A stretch of DNA of 64,000 bases, taken from assembly GCF_030406385.1 (NCBI RefSeq), contig NZ_JAUEPM010000005.1, positions 168,526 through 232,525 of the forward strand. The letters run 5' to 3'. Within the stretch, counting starts at the first letter, position 1, and each line of letters begins with the position of its first letter. The notes under the pieces are model-generated. The model saw only the letters and a list, made by a program, of their open reading frames with translations. It had not been told where the DNA came from and did no database searches. Origin of the DNA: Microbacterium oryzae (GTDB lineage: Bacteria > Actinomycetota > Actinomycetes > Actinomycetales > Microbacteriaceae). The position numbers were made by a program, and so were the translations under genes. This document shows positions 8,529 through 16,218 of the stretch, piece after piece.

Positions 8529-8573
8529 GAGACGAGGCGGCCCCGCGGGTCTCCCGCGGGGCCGCCTCGTCTC
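8529..8573. terminator. Bidirectional terminator hairpin (21-bp perfect arms)
   Basis: The arms at 8529-8549 and 8553-8573 are perfect inverted repeats with a 3-nt TCT loop. It lies between the convergent isomerase-like gene (ends 8503) and fruA (ends 8584), so it can stop transcription from both sides. Confidence 0.8.
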
Positions 8574-8583
8574 GTGCGGAGGA

Positions 8584-10629
8584 TCAGGCGGTGACGAGCG
8601 CCGCCTCGGGGGCGACGGCGTCGGCGCGACGCCCGAAGCGCTTGAGCGCCACGACAGCCAAGCCCGTGACGACGGTGCCGGCGAGGAGCGCGACCGCGAA
8701 GCCCCAGATGGGGTCGATCGCGAAGGCCACGAACAGTCCGCCGTGCGGGGCGCGCGAGCCGACCGAGAACAGCATCGAGAGGCCGCCGGTCACGGCTCCG
8801 CCCAGCATGGACGCGGGGATCACGCGCAGCGGGTCGGCCGCGGCGAACGGGATGGCGCCCTCGGAGATGAACGAGAGGCCGAGCAGCCAGGCGGCCTTGC
8901 CGTTCTCGCGTTCGGGGGCCGTGAACGCCTTCGGAGCGAGGATGGTCGAGGCGAGAGCCATGCCGAGCGGCGGCACCATGCCCGCCGTCATCACCGCGGC
9001 CATGATCAGGTACGGCACGGAGTTCGACTCGGAAGCCGCACCCAGGCCGGCGACGGCGAACGCGTAGGCCACCTTGTTCACCGGGCCGCCGAGGTCGAAG
9101 CACATCATGAGGCCGAGGACGATGCCGACGACCACGATGAGGCCCGACGCTGCCAGGCCGTTGAGGCCATCCGTCATCGCATTCATGAGCGCGGCGATGG
9201 GCCAGCCGAGGAAGAGGATCATGAGGCCCGACGCGACGATCGACCCGAGCAGCGGGATGATGACCACGGGCATGAGCCCTCGCAGCCAGCGCGGAACGCG
9301 AAGCGATCCGAGCCACCAGGCGGCGATCCCGGCGAGGACGCCGCCGACGATGCCGCCGATGAAGCCCGCGCTCATGAGCACGGCGACCGACCCCGCCACG
9401 AAGCCGGGCGCGATGCCCGGTCGGTCGGCGATGGCGAAGGCGATGTACCCGGCGAGGGCGGCGACCAGGAAGCCCATCGAGATGTTGCCGATCGTGAAGA
9501 ACACCGCGCCGAGGTAGGTGAGGAGTCCGCCGTCGGGCAGGTTCCACAGCGCGTTGCCGAGGACGATGTCCTGCGCGTTCTCGGTGATGTCGAACCCGCC
9601 GAAGAGGAAGCCGAGGGCGATGAGGAGCCCGCCACCGGCGACGAACGGGATCATGTACGACACGCCCGTGAGCAGCACGCGCTTCACGCGGGCGCCCGGG
9701 GACTCCTTCTGAGCCGGTGCGGACGCGGCCTCGGCGCTGCCGCCGACGCGGTCGGCGCGGGGATCGGCGGCCGCCTCGACGGCGGAGCGGATGAGCGCAT
9801 CGGCGTGCTCGATCCCCGCCTTGACCGAGCGGCGCACGACGGGCTTTCCCGCGAAGCGCTGCGGCTCGCGCACGTCGACGTCGGTCGCGAAGACCACGGC
9901 GTCGGCCTGCGCGATGGTGTCGGCGTCGAAGCGGTCGAAGCCGCTCGAGCCCTGCGGCTCCACCGCGAACTCGACGCCCGCCTTCTTCGCGGCGGCGGCG
10001 AGCGCGTCGGCGGCCATGTACGTGTGGGCGATGCCGGTCGCGCACGCGGTGACCGCGACGACGCGCGCGGGGCGTCCGTCGATCTGCAGTCCGTCCACGC
10101 CTGCTGCGGATGGGCGTGCGGCCGTGGGTGCGGCCGTCGCCGCGCTGGGGGCGGCCGGTGCAGACGCGCCCTCCCCGCCGTCCTCGCCGATCGCGGCGCG
10201 GACGACGGCCACGGCCTCGTCGGCGTCCTTCGCGGCGCGCAGCGCGGCGAGGAAGTCGTCGTCCATGAGGTGCCGGGCGAGCGTGGACAGCACAGCGAGG
10301 TGCTCCTCGGCCGCGGTGTCGGGCGCGGCGATCATGAAGACGATGTCGCTCGGGCCGTCGAACGACCCGAAGTCGACGGCGGGATCGAGCCGGGCGAAGG
10401 CGAGCGACGCCTGCGTCACGGTCGCGCTCTTCGCGTGCGGGATGGCGATGCCTCCGGGAAGGCCGGTGGCGTCGGTTTCCTCGCGCGCCCACGCGGCGGC
10501 GAAGAGCGCGTCGGCGTCGACGGCGCGGCCCTCGGCGACGAACCGGGCCGAGAGCGAGCGGAGCACGGCCGCCTTATCGGCTCCGAGGTCCTCGTCGAGG
10601 CTGACGAGCTGGGGGGTGATGGTGGACAC
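8584..10629 (-). CDS. fruA: PTS fructose transporter subunit EIIABC
   Basis: The protein has 681 residues in the order EIIA-EIIB-EIIC. The EIIA active histidine is about residue 65 (GGIAIPHAKS). The EIIB phosphocysteine is about residue 196 (TACATGIAHT). The EIIC membrane domain starts near residue 305 (LLTGVSYMIPFVAGGGLL) with about nine to ten helices. It imports and phosphorylates fructose to fructose 1-phosphate at the cell membrane. The A and B domains are joined by an Ala/Pro-rich linker. GTG start; an AGGAGGG site lies 5 nt upstream. It is the last gene of the fruR-fruK-fruA order. EI and HPr, which must supply phosphate, are not in the window. Confidence 0.95.
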   Translation of the reverse strand: MSTITPQLVSLDEDLGADKAAVLRSLSARFVAEGRAVDADALFAAAWAREETDATGLPGGIAIPHAKSATVTQASLAFARLDPAVDFGSFDGPSDIVFMIAAPDTAAEEHLAVLSTLARHLMDDDFLAALRAAKDADEAVAVVRAAIGEDGGEGASAPAAPSAATAAPTAARPSAAGVDGLQIDGRPARVVAVTACATGIAHTYMAADALAAAAKKAGVEFAVEPQGSSGFDRFDADTIAQADAVVFATDVDVREPQRFAGKPVVRRSVKAGIEHADALIRSAVEAAADPRADRVGGSAEAASAPAQKESPGARVKRVLLTGVSYMIPFVAGGGLLIALGFLFGGFDITENAQDIVLGNALWNLPDGGLLTYLGAVFFTIGNISMGFLVAALAGYIAFAIADRPGIAPGFVAGSVAVLMSAGFIGGIVGGVLAGIAAWWLGSLRVPRWLRGLMPVVIIPLLGSIVASGLMILFLGWPIAALMNAMTDGLNGLAASGLIVVVGIVLGLMMCFDLGGPVNKVAYAFAVAGLGAASESNSVPYLIMAAVMTAGMVPPLGMALASTILAPKAFTAPERENGKAAWLLGLSFISEGAIPFAAADPLRVIPASMLGGAVTGGLSMLFSVGSRAPHGGLFVAFAIDPIWGFAVALLAGTVVTGLAVVALKRFGRRADAVAPEAALVTA

Positions 10630-10675
10630 GGTGCCCTCCTGGATGGGTGGGTGCGGGATGAGAGGGATCCGGCGC

Positions 10676-11662
10676 TCAGGCGAGCGCGCGGACGGGGATG
10701 TCGCCGGTCGGGAGATCGGCGGGGGCCGCCAGCGCGGTCCCCGGCAGGGACGCGGTGGCCGAGCCGTAGCGCACGGCGCTGCGGAGGCACTCGCCCGCAG
10801 CGGCCTGAGCCGTGGCGGCGAGGAGGAAGCCGGCGAGCGAGCTGTCGCCGGCGCCGACGGTGCTGCGCACGCGCACGCCGGCGGGGATCCCGGCCTGCCA
10901 CGCGCCCTCGCCGGTGATGAGCACCGCGCCGTCGCCGCCGAGCGTGACGAGCGCGGCGCGGACTCGGTGCGGAACGAGCTCGCGGGCGAGACGGGCGGTC
11001 TCCCCCGCCGGATCGGCCGAGATGCCGCGGAGAAGCTCCGCCCCGTCGCGCGACGGATCCAGGTCGACGAGCGCCTCGACGAGCTCGTCCTCGTTGGGCT
11101 TGATGAGGTCGACCGGTCCGATCTCGGGCCCGGCGGCGAGCACGGCCACCAGCGCGGCGCCCGACGCGTCGACGGCGATGCGCGGCGGCCGCGCGGCGCG
11201 CTCGCGGACCGCGCGGACCACCCGCGCGTAGAAGTCGGCGGGCACCCCGGTCGGCAGCGACCCGCAGATCGCGAGCCATGAGGCCCCGTCGGCCGCCTCG
11301 ACCGCGGCGTCGACGAGCGCCGTCAGCACCGCCTCGTCGGGCCGCCCGCCGGCGAGGTTGATCTTCGTGGTCTCGCCCGCGCCATCCGTGAGGGTGATGT
11401 TGACGCGCGCGTGAGCGCTCGCCGACACGGCGCGGATGGTCCCGGCCCCGTCGAGGAGGGCGGCGTACGGATCGTCGGAGGCCAGGGGCAGGACCGCGCA
11501 GGTCTCCGCGCCGGACGTGTGCAGCACCCGCGCGACGTTGACGCCCTTGCCTGCTGCATCCTCGCGCGAGGACGATGCCCGATGCACCGCGCCGGGGACG
11601 AGCGCGGTGTCGAGGTCGATCGTGCGATCCAGCGCGGGGTTCACGGTGAGCGTGACGATCAT
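10676..11662 (-). CDS. fruK: 1-phosphofructokinase (PfkB family)
   Basis: The protein has 328 residues. It opens MIVTLTVNPALDRTIDLD, typical of FruK. Further PfkB marks are GKGVNVARVL and the catalytic/anion-hole motif TVGAGDSSLAGFLLA near the C-terminus. It turns fructose 1-phosphate, the product of the adjacent PTS, into fructose 1,6-bisphosphate. The ATG overlaps the stop of the DeoR-type regulator (ATGA), so an upstream in-frame GTG is less likely. There is a 46-bp gap to fruA. Confidence 0.93.
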   Translation of the reverse strand: MIVTLTVNPALDRTIDLDTALVPGAVHRASSSREDAAGKGVNVARVLHTSGAETCAVLPLASDDPYAALLDGAGTIRAVSASAHARVNITLTDGAGETTKINLAGGRPDEAVLTALVDAAVEAADGASWLAICGSLPTGVPADFYARVVRAVRERAARPPRIAVDASGAALVAVLAAGPEIGPVDLIKPNEDELVEALVDLDPSRDGAELLRGISADPAGETARLARELVPHRVRAALVTLGGDGAVLITGEGAWQAGIPAGVRVRSTVGAGDSSLAGFLLAATAQAAAGECLRSAVRYGSATASLPGTALAAPADLPTGDIPVRALA

Positions 11663-12438
11663 GCGACCCACACCTCCACATCGGCGGCCGCGAGCGCGTC
11701 GGCGAGCGCGGCGTCCGGGTGCTCGTCGGTCACGAGCACGTCGATCTCGTCGAGACGGGCGAAGCGCTGCAGCGACTCGTCGCCGAACTTCGACGCATCG
11801 GCGAGGAGGACGACCCGGCGCGCGGAGCGGACGATGGCGCTCTTCACGTCAGCCTCGTCCGGGTCCGGCGTGCTCGCGCCGAAGGACGCGGAGAGCGCGT
11901 TGGCGCCGACGAACGCGACGTCGGGGCGAAGCGCCTCGACGGCCTCCACGGTGCGGGCGCCGACCGCGGCCCCTGTCACGCCGCGCACGCGACCTCCGAC
12001 GACCGACAGCGCGACGCCATCCGCCGCCGACAGCGCGGCCGCGATGGCGACGGCGTGTGTGACCACCTCGACGCGGCTTCCCGCGATGCGCGCGGGCAGC
12101 GACTCGGCGAGCGCCGCCGTCGTGGTGCCGGCGTCGAGGAGCAGCGAGCCGGTGAAGCCGTGTGCCAGCGCGTCGAGGGCGCGGACGGCGATCGCGCGCT
12201 TCGCGGCGCTCTGACGCCCCGCACGCTCACGCAGGTCGGTCTCGGCGAGGCTGCCGCGGTGGTTGAGCACGGCCCCGCCGTGCACGCGGCGCAGCACGCC
12301 GGCGTCTTCGAGCACGGCGAGGTCGCGGCGCACGGTCTCGGTCGTGACGCCCAGCCGATCGGCGAGCTCGGACACCGCCACGCGGGAATCAGCCGCCAGC
12401 GCCTGCTCGATGAGCTCTCTGCGCTCCGTCGCGTACAT
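11659..12438 (-). CDS. DeoR-family regulator of the fructose operon
   Basis: The protein has 259 residues. The N-terminal DeoR helix-turn-helix reads RRELIEQALAADSRVAVSELADRLGV then TTETVRRDLAVLE. The C-terminal sugar-phosphate sensor domain carries LLLDAGTTTAALAESL and LLADASKFG, the ligand loops of the family. The chosen ATG follows AAGGAGGG at good spacing. As first gene of the fructose operon it is probably an autoregulator sensing fructose 1-phosphate or fructose 1,6-bisphosphate (inference). Two direct repeats just upstream are its likely binding sites. Confidence 0.92.
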   Translation of the reverse strand: MYATERRELIEQALAADSRVAVSELADRLGVTTETVRRDLAVLEDAGVLRRVHGGAVLNHRGSLAETDLRERAGRQSAAKRAIAVRALDALAHGFTGSLLLDAGTTTAALAESLPARIAGSRVEVVTHAVAIAAALSAADGVALSVVGGRVRGVTGAAVGARTVEAVEALRPDVAFVGANALSASFGASTPDPDEADVKSAIVRSARRVVLLADASKFGDESLQRFARLDEIDVLVTDEHPDAALADALAAADVEVWVA

Positions 12439-12456
12439 CGCACCCTCCTTCGGATT

Positions 12457-12492
12457 CCCACACGTTACAACACAAACCCACACGAAACAACA
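12457..12492 (-). promoter_or_regulatory. Direct-repeat operator upstream of the fructose operon
   Basis: CCCACACGTTACAACA (12457-12472) and CCCACACGAAACAACA (12477-12492) on the + strand match at 14 of 16 positions and repeat every 20 bp, about two helical turns. They lie directly ahead of the DeoR-type gene's ribosome site, so binding would block the operon promoter. The AT-rich composition stands out from the flanks. Confidence 0.6.
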
Positions 12493-12547
12493 TCCCCTCG
12501 TCGCCGCCGTTCACGCGAAGTTCCCCGCGCCCGCTTATGCTCGCGAC

Positions 12548-13990
12548 GTGGTCCCGTTCCGCACGATGCTTCCCGCCGGCCGGCAGTACGCCCTCACCTG
12601 GGCGGTGGAGGACTCCTGGGGCGGCATGACCTCGGCGATGCTCCATCGCAGCCGTGCCTTCGTGCGCCTCGGGCGCCACCCGGTCTCGGTGCTCACGTTC
12701 GATCCCGACCCCGACTACCCCGCGCGCGAGACGCGCCTGCGGGCGGATGGCCGGCTCGTCGAGGGCATGAGCCTGCTGAACCTGTGGGACTGGCTGCGCG
12801 AGCATCCGCTGCCGGGTGGTTCGCTCGCGCTCGACAAGCACCCCTTCACTCCGCTGTCGGAGCTGCCCGAGGCCTCCGGCGAGACGCTCGTCGAGCGGCG
12901 GCGCGGCGACGTCGTCCTCAGCCGAGTGCGACGCTCGGCCTCCGGCGAGATCCTGCAGACCGATCACTTCCGGCTGGACGGGAGCCTCCTCCTCTCCGAG
13001 CGACGCGACGTCGCGGAGCGGGGCGTGCTGGGCGGCAAGGCCGTCGTGCTCTGCGACCGCGACGGACACCCGGCGCGATCATGGGGCCGCACCGCGCACC
13101 TGTACCGGGCCTGGCTCGACGCGCTGACGCGACGCCATCCGTCGTTCCTCGTCGTCGACAGCAAGACCGTCGCTCGCTGGGTTCTCGAGTACCGCCGCGC
13201 CCACGCGGTGACCGTCCACGTGGTCCACGCGTCGCACCTCGTGGGGCTCGAGCGCCCGCACGGCAAGCTGCGCGAGTCGCGCCGCGCGGTCTTCGAGAAC
13301 CTCTCGGCGTTCGACGCGGTCGCCGTCCTCACCCCGCGCCAGCGCGATGACATCGTCGCCCTGCTCGGACCACACGACAACCTCGAGGTCGTGCCGAACA
13401 GCCGCGATCTGCCCGCCGCTCCCCGACTGACGGGTCGCCCGGCAGGAGCGGGCGTCATGCTCGCCAGCCTCACCGCCCGCAAGCGCGTGCAGCACGCCAT
13501 CGAGGCGGTCACCGGGCTGCGGGCGCACGGTGTCGACGTCGAGCTCGACGTCTGGGGCGAGGGCGAGGAGCGGGAGCAGCTCGCCGCGATCGCCGACGAC
13601 GGCGTCCGGCTGCGCGGGCACGCTCCGGATGCCGCCGCCCGCCTCGAGGGGGCGTCGTTCCTGCTCTCGACATCGGCCTCGGAAGGGTTCCCCCTCGTGC
13701 TCGTCGAGGCGCTCGCGGCCGGGTGCATCCCGATCGCCTATGACGTCCCCTACGGCCCGGCCGACATCATCGAGGACGGCGTCAACGGGTTCCTCGTCCC
13801 GGCGGGGGATGCCGATGCGCTCGCCGACGCCGTGGCGCGTTTCGTCGCGATGCCCGAGGAGAGGCGCGTGCGGATGCGGGCGGCGGCGGTGAAGAGCGCG
13901 CGGCGCTTCACCGACGAGAACATCACCCGCGAGTGGGGTCGGGTGATGCGTCGCGCGCGTCGTCGGAAGCTCCGTCACCCCGACCGCTGA
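12548..13990 (+). CDS. Glycosyltransferase family 4 (poly(glycerol-phosphate) glucosyltransferase-like)
   Basis: The protein has 480 residues. The C-terminal GT-B domain shows MLASLTARKRVQHAIEAV, LDVWGEGEEREQL, and the nucleotide-sugar motif SEGFPLVLVEALAAGCIPI with the two spaced glutamates of GT4. The N-terminal half (WAVEDSWGGMTSAMLHRS) resembles TagE-type enzymes that decorate wall teichoic or related polymers. The GTG start is picked because TATGCT lies 6 nt upstream (leaderless arrangement); an ATG at 12566 is the alternative. It probably acts on a cell-surface polymer (inference). Its 3' end overlaps the opposing acyltransferase gene by 68 bp. Confidence 0.85.
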   Translation: MVPFRTMLPAGRQYALTWAVEDSWGGMTSAMLHRSRAFVRLGRHPVSVLTFDPDPDYPARETRLRADGRLVEGMSLLNLWDWLREHPLPGGSLALDKHPFTPLSELPEASGETLVERRRGDVVLSRVRRSASGEILQTDHFRLDGSLLLSERRDVAERGVLGGKAVVLCDRDGHPARSWGRTAHLYRAWLDALTRRHPSFLVVDSKTVARWVLEYRRAHAVTVHVVHASHLVGLERPHGKLRESRRAVFENLSAFDAVAVLTPRQRDDIVALLGPHDNLEVVPNSRDLPAAPRLTGRPAGAGVMLASLTARKRVQHAIEAVTGLRAHGVDVELDVWGEGEEREQLAAIADDGVRLRGHAPDAAARLEGASFLLSTSASEGFPLVLVEALAAGCIPIAYDVPYGPADIIEDGVNGFLVPAGDADALADAVARFVAMPEERRVRMRAAAVKSARRFTDENITREWGRVMRRARRRKLRHPDR

Positions 13991-15122
13991 AGCGCTCGAA
14001 CGCCTCCTGCGCGCGGTGACCCGCCGCCCGCGCCGCGCGGTGCGAGGGCCGCTCGACGAATCGGAAGAACGCCCACGCCACCACGAGGCTGAGAGGCACG
14101 CCCACGAGCCCCACGAGCGCCCATCGGTCGTCTCCCCAGGCGAAGGCGAGGGTCGCGAGGATCGGGGCGTGCACGAGGTAGAGGCTGAAGGAGACGTCGC
14201 CGAGCCAGCGGAGCGGGCGCGCCTGCATCACCCGGTCCGCGACCGGCGAGCAGATGGCGACGAGGATGAGCCCCGCCGCGCCCGCTCCTGCGAGCCCCCA
14301 CAGCGCATCGCCGAGCACGCTGGAGCGCGGGATGAGCGGGCGGGTCCACCACGAGGCGATGAGGACGAGCGCCGACGCGAAGGCCACAACCGCCCACAGC
14401 GCAGGCCGCGGTCTCGCCCGAGCCCAGGCGATCACCTCATCCAGCCGCACGGCGATCAGGCAGCCGAGGAGGAACGTCGGCAGGTAGACGAGGGCGTCGA
14501 GGTCGAACGGGCGCCCGTCGAAGACGCGGCCGACGACCATCGCGGCGACGCACATCGCGGCCGCGGTCCACGCCCAGCGGCGCAGCAGCAGCGCGACCGC
14601 CGCGAAGACGGGCAGCAGCAGGCTGAAGATGATCTCCCAGCGCAGCGACCAGAGGGTGTTGACGGTGTCGTAGCTCGTGAGCACCAGCGTGGCCTCGCGC
14701 AGCGCGAGCACCCAGTCGGGGAAGACGATGTTCGCGTGCAGGATCCACTCGTCGGGGGTGACCTGCGCGGGGTCGCGCGGAATCGCCACGACGAGCAGGA
14801 CGGCAAAGAGGATCGCCGCCCACACCGGGAGGTAGAGCCGCACGAGCCGGGAGGCGAAGTAGGCAGGCCACGAGAAACCCGCGCGCAGGGCCGGCAGTGT
14901 GACGACGAGCCCCGACAGCACGAAGAAGACCTGCACGGCCTCCGTGCCGGCGAACCCCAGCTTGAGGGGCGTCTCCGTCGCGGTCTCCCAGACGGCCTCC
15001 GCCGTGCCACCGTGCGCGAACGGCTGCGCGATCAGGCTGACGTGGTAGAAGACGACGACGAGCGCCGCCACCCCTCTCACCCCGTCGAGGGCGTGCAGTC
15101 TGCGGGGTCTCGACGGGGCCAT
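13923..15122 (-). CDS. Acyltransferase 3 (OafA/YrhL-type) membrane protein
   Basis: The protein has 399 residues with about ten hydrophobic helices. It begins RLHALDGVRGVAALVVVFYHV, the classic acyltransferase-3 opening with the conserved R-x10-H spacing. Such enzymes transfer acetyl or other acyl groups to sugars of surface polysaccharides, teichoic acids or antibiotics. A TAGGCT hexamer lies 6 nt before the ATG, suggesting a leaderless mRNA. The Asp/Gly-rich last ~25 residues are encoded on the opposite strand of the glycosyltransferase end. The pairing suggests both modify the same surface glycan (inference). Confidence 0.9.
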   Translation of the reverse strand: MAPSRPRRLHALDGVRGVAALVVVFYHVSLIAQPFAHGGTAEAVWETATETPLKLGFAGTEAVQVFFVLSGLVVTLPALRAGFSWPAYFASRLVRLYLPVWAAILFAVLLVVAIPRDPAQVTPDEWILHANIVFPDWVLALREATLVLTSYDTVNTLWSLRWEIIFSLLLPVFAAVALLLRRWAWTAAAMCVAAMVVGRVFDGRPFDLDALVYLPTFLLGCLIAVRLDEVIAWARARPRPALWAVVAFASALVLIASWWTRPLIPRSSVLGDALWGLAGAGAAGLILVAICSPVADRVMQARPLRWLGDVSFSLYLVHAPILATLAFAWGDDRWALVGLVGVPLSLVVAWAFFRFVERPSHRAARAAGHRAQEAFERFSGRGDGASDDARDASPDPTRG

Positions 15123-15157
15123 CCGATCAGCCTATGCACGCGGACCCCGATGAGCGC

Positions 15158-16189
15158 TCAGCTCAGGCCGCTGTACGCGTGCAGCCCTTCGAAGAACATG
15201 TTGACGATCGTGAAGTTGAACAGCACCGCGGCGAACCCGACGATGGCCAGCCACGCCGAGCGCGTCCCGCGCCAGCCGCGCGTGGCGCGGGCGTGGATGT
15301 AGCCGGCGTACAGGACCCAGATGATGAAGGTCCAGACTTCCTTCGTGTCGAAGCCCCAGTAGCGGCCCCACGCGTCGTTGGCCCACACCGACCCGGCGAT
15401 GAGCGTGAAGGTCCAGAAGATGAAGCCGATGATCGCGAAGCGGTACGCGAGCCCCTCCAGCGCCTCCGCGTCGGGGATGGTCCGCAGCATGCTGCGACGC
15501 GACGGCGCCTCGGTGGCCGCCACGGCCATCCGCTCGCGTCGCGCCTGCAGCAGCTGCAGGACCGAGATGGCGAAGGCCAGCGCGAAGAACGCGGTGCCGA
15601 GAGACGCGACGAAGACGTGGATGATGAGCCACACCGACTTCAGCGGGTCCATGAGCGGCGTGATCTCGACGTAGAACAGCGACGAGGCGCCCAGCAGCAG
15701 CGAGACGATGCCGGTCATGAACGCGCCGAGGAACCGCAGGTCGCGCCAGAACAGCACGCCGAGGTACACCGCCGTGATGAGGAGCGTGCCCGTCATCGCG
15801 AACTCGTACATGTTCGACCACGGCACGCGACCGGCGGCGAGGCCGCGCAGCAGCGTCGCGCCGAGGTGGAAGACGAAGCCGAGCCACGTGAGCGACGTGC
15901 CGATGCGACCCCAGAGGTACCGGGGCGGGGCGGCGGCAGCCGCGGTGGCGCTCGCGCCGGCGACATCGGGCGCGTCGCCGCCCGCCGTCCCGCGCGCGCC
16001 CACGCCTGCCAGCTGCTTCGCGACGGCGCTCTTGGCCGCGGCGTCCCTCGCCGCAAGCGAGGCCTGCGAGCGGTTCGCGAGATCGACCGCGTACGCGAGG
16101 AAGCCGAGCACGTAGAGGGAGACGGCCGTCCAGACGAGCACGACGGAGAAGCTGTCCATCGTCACGGGGTCGAGCTGCATGGTGTCCAT
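15158..16189 (-). CDS. ccsB: Cytochrome c biogenesis protein CcsB/CcsA (system II haem-handling subunit)
   Basis: The protein has 343 residues with about eight membrane helices. It contains the haem-binding WWD-type motif WGRYWGFDTKEVW and conserved flanking histidines (FHLGATLL, IIHVFVASLG, YIHARATRGW). With ResB it carries haem across the membrane and attaches it to apocytochromes c. A hydrophilic Ala-rich loop lies at about residues 35-85. It is the last gene of the cluster, 29 bp after resB. Start ATG at 16189; MQLDP at 16180 is an alternative. Confidence 0.95.
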   Translation of the reverse strand: MDTMQLDPVTMDSFSVVLVWTAVSLYVLGFLAYAVDLANRSQASLAARDAAAKSAVAKQLAGVGARGTAGGDAPDVAGASATAAAAAPPRYLWGRIGTSLTWLGFVFHLGATLLRGLAAGRVPWSNMYEFAMTGTLLITAVYLGVLFWRDLRFLGAFMTGIVSLLLGASSLFYVEITPLMDPLKSVWLIIHVFVASLGTAFFALAFAISVLQLLQARRERMAVAATEAPSRRSMLRTIPDAEALEGLAYRFAIIGFIFWTFTLIAGSVWANDAWGRYWGFDTKEVWTFIIWVLYAGYIHARATRGWRGTRSAWLAIVGFAAVLFNFTIVNMFFEGLHAYSGLS

Positions 16190-16218
16190 CCTAGTTTTCA
16201 GGGGGTGCCGGAGGGCGC

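Noticed and set aside
7535..10492. Long open frame opposite the fructose PTS gene
   Set aside because: It mirrors fruA codon by codon, is Arg/Gly/Pro-rich without any family motif, and is typical of antisense frames in high-GC DNA. Similar long frames elsewhere were dropped for the same reason.
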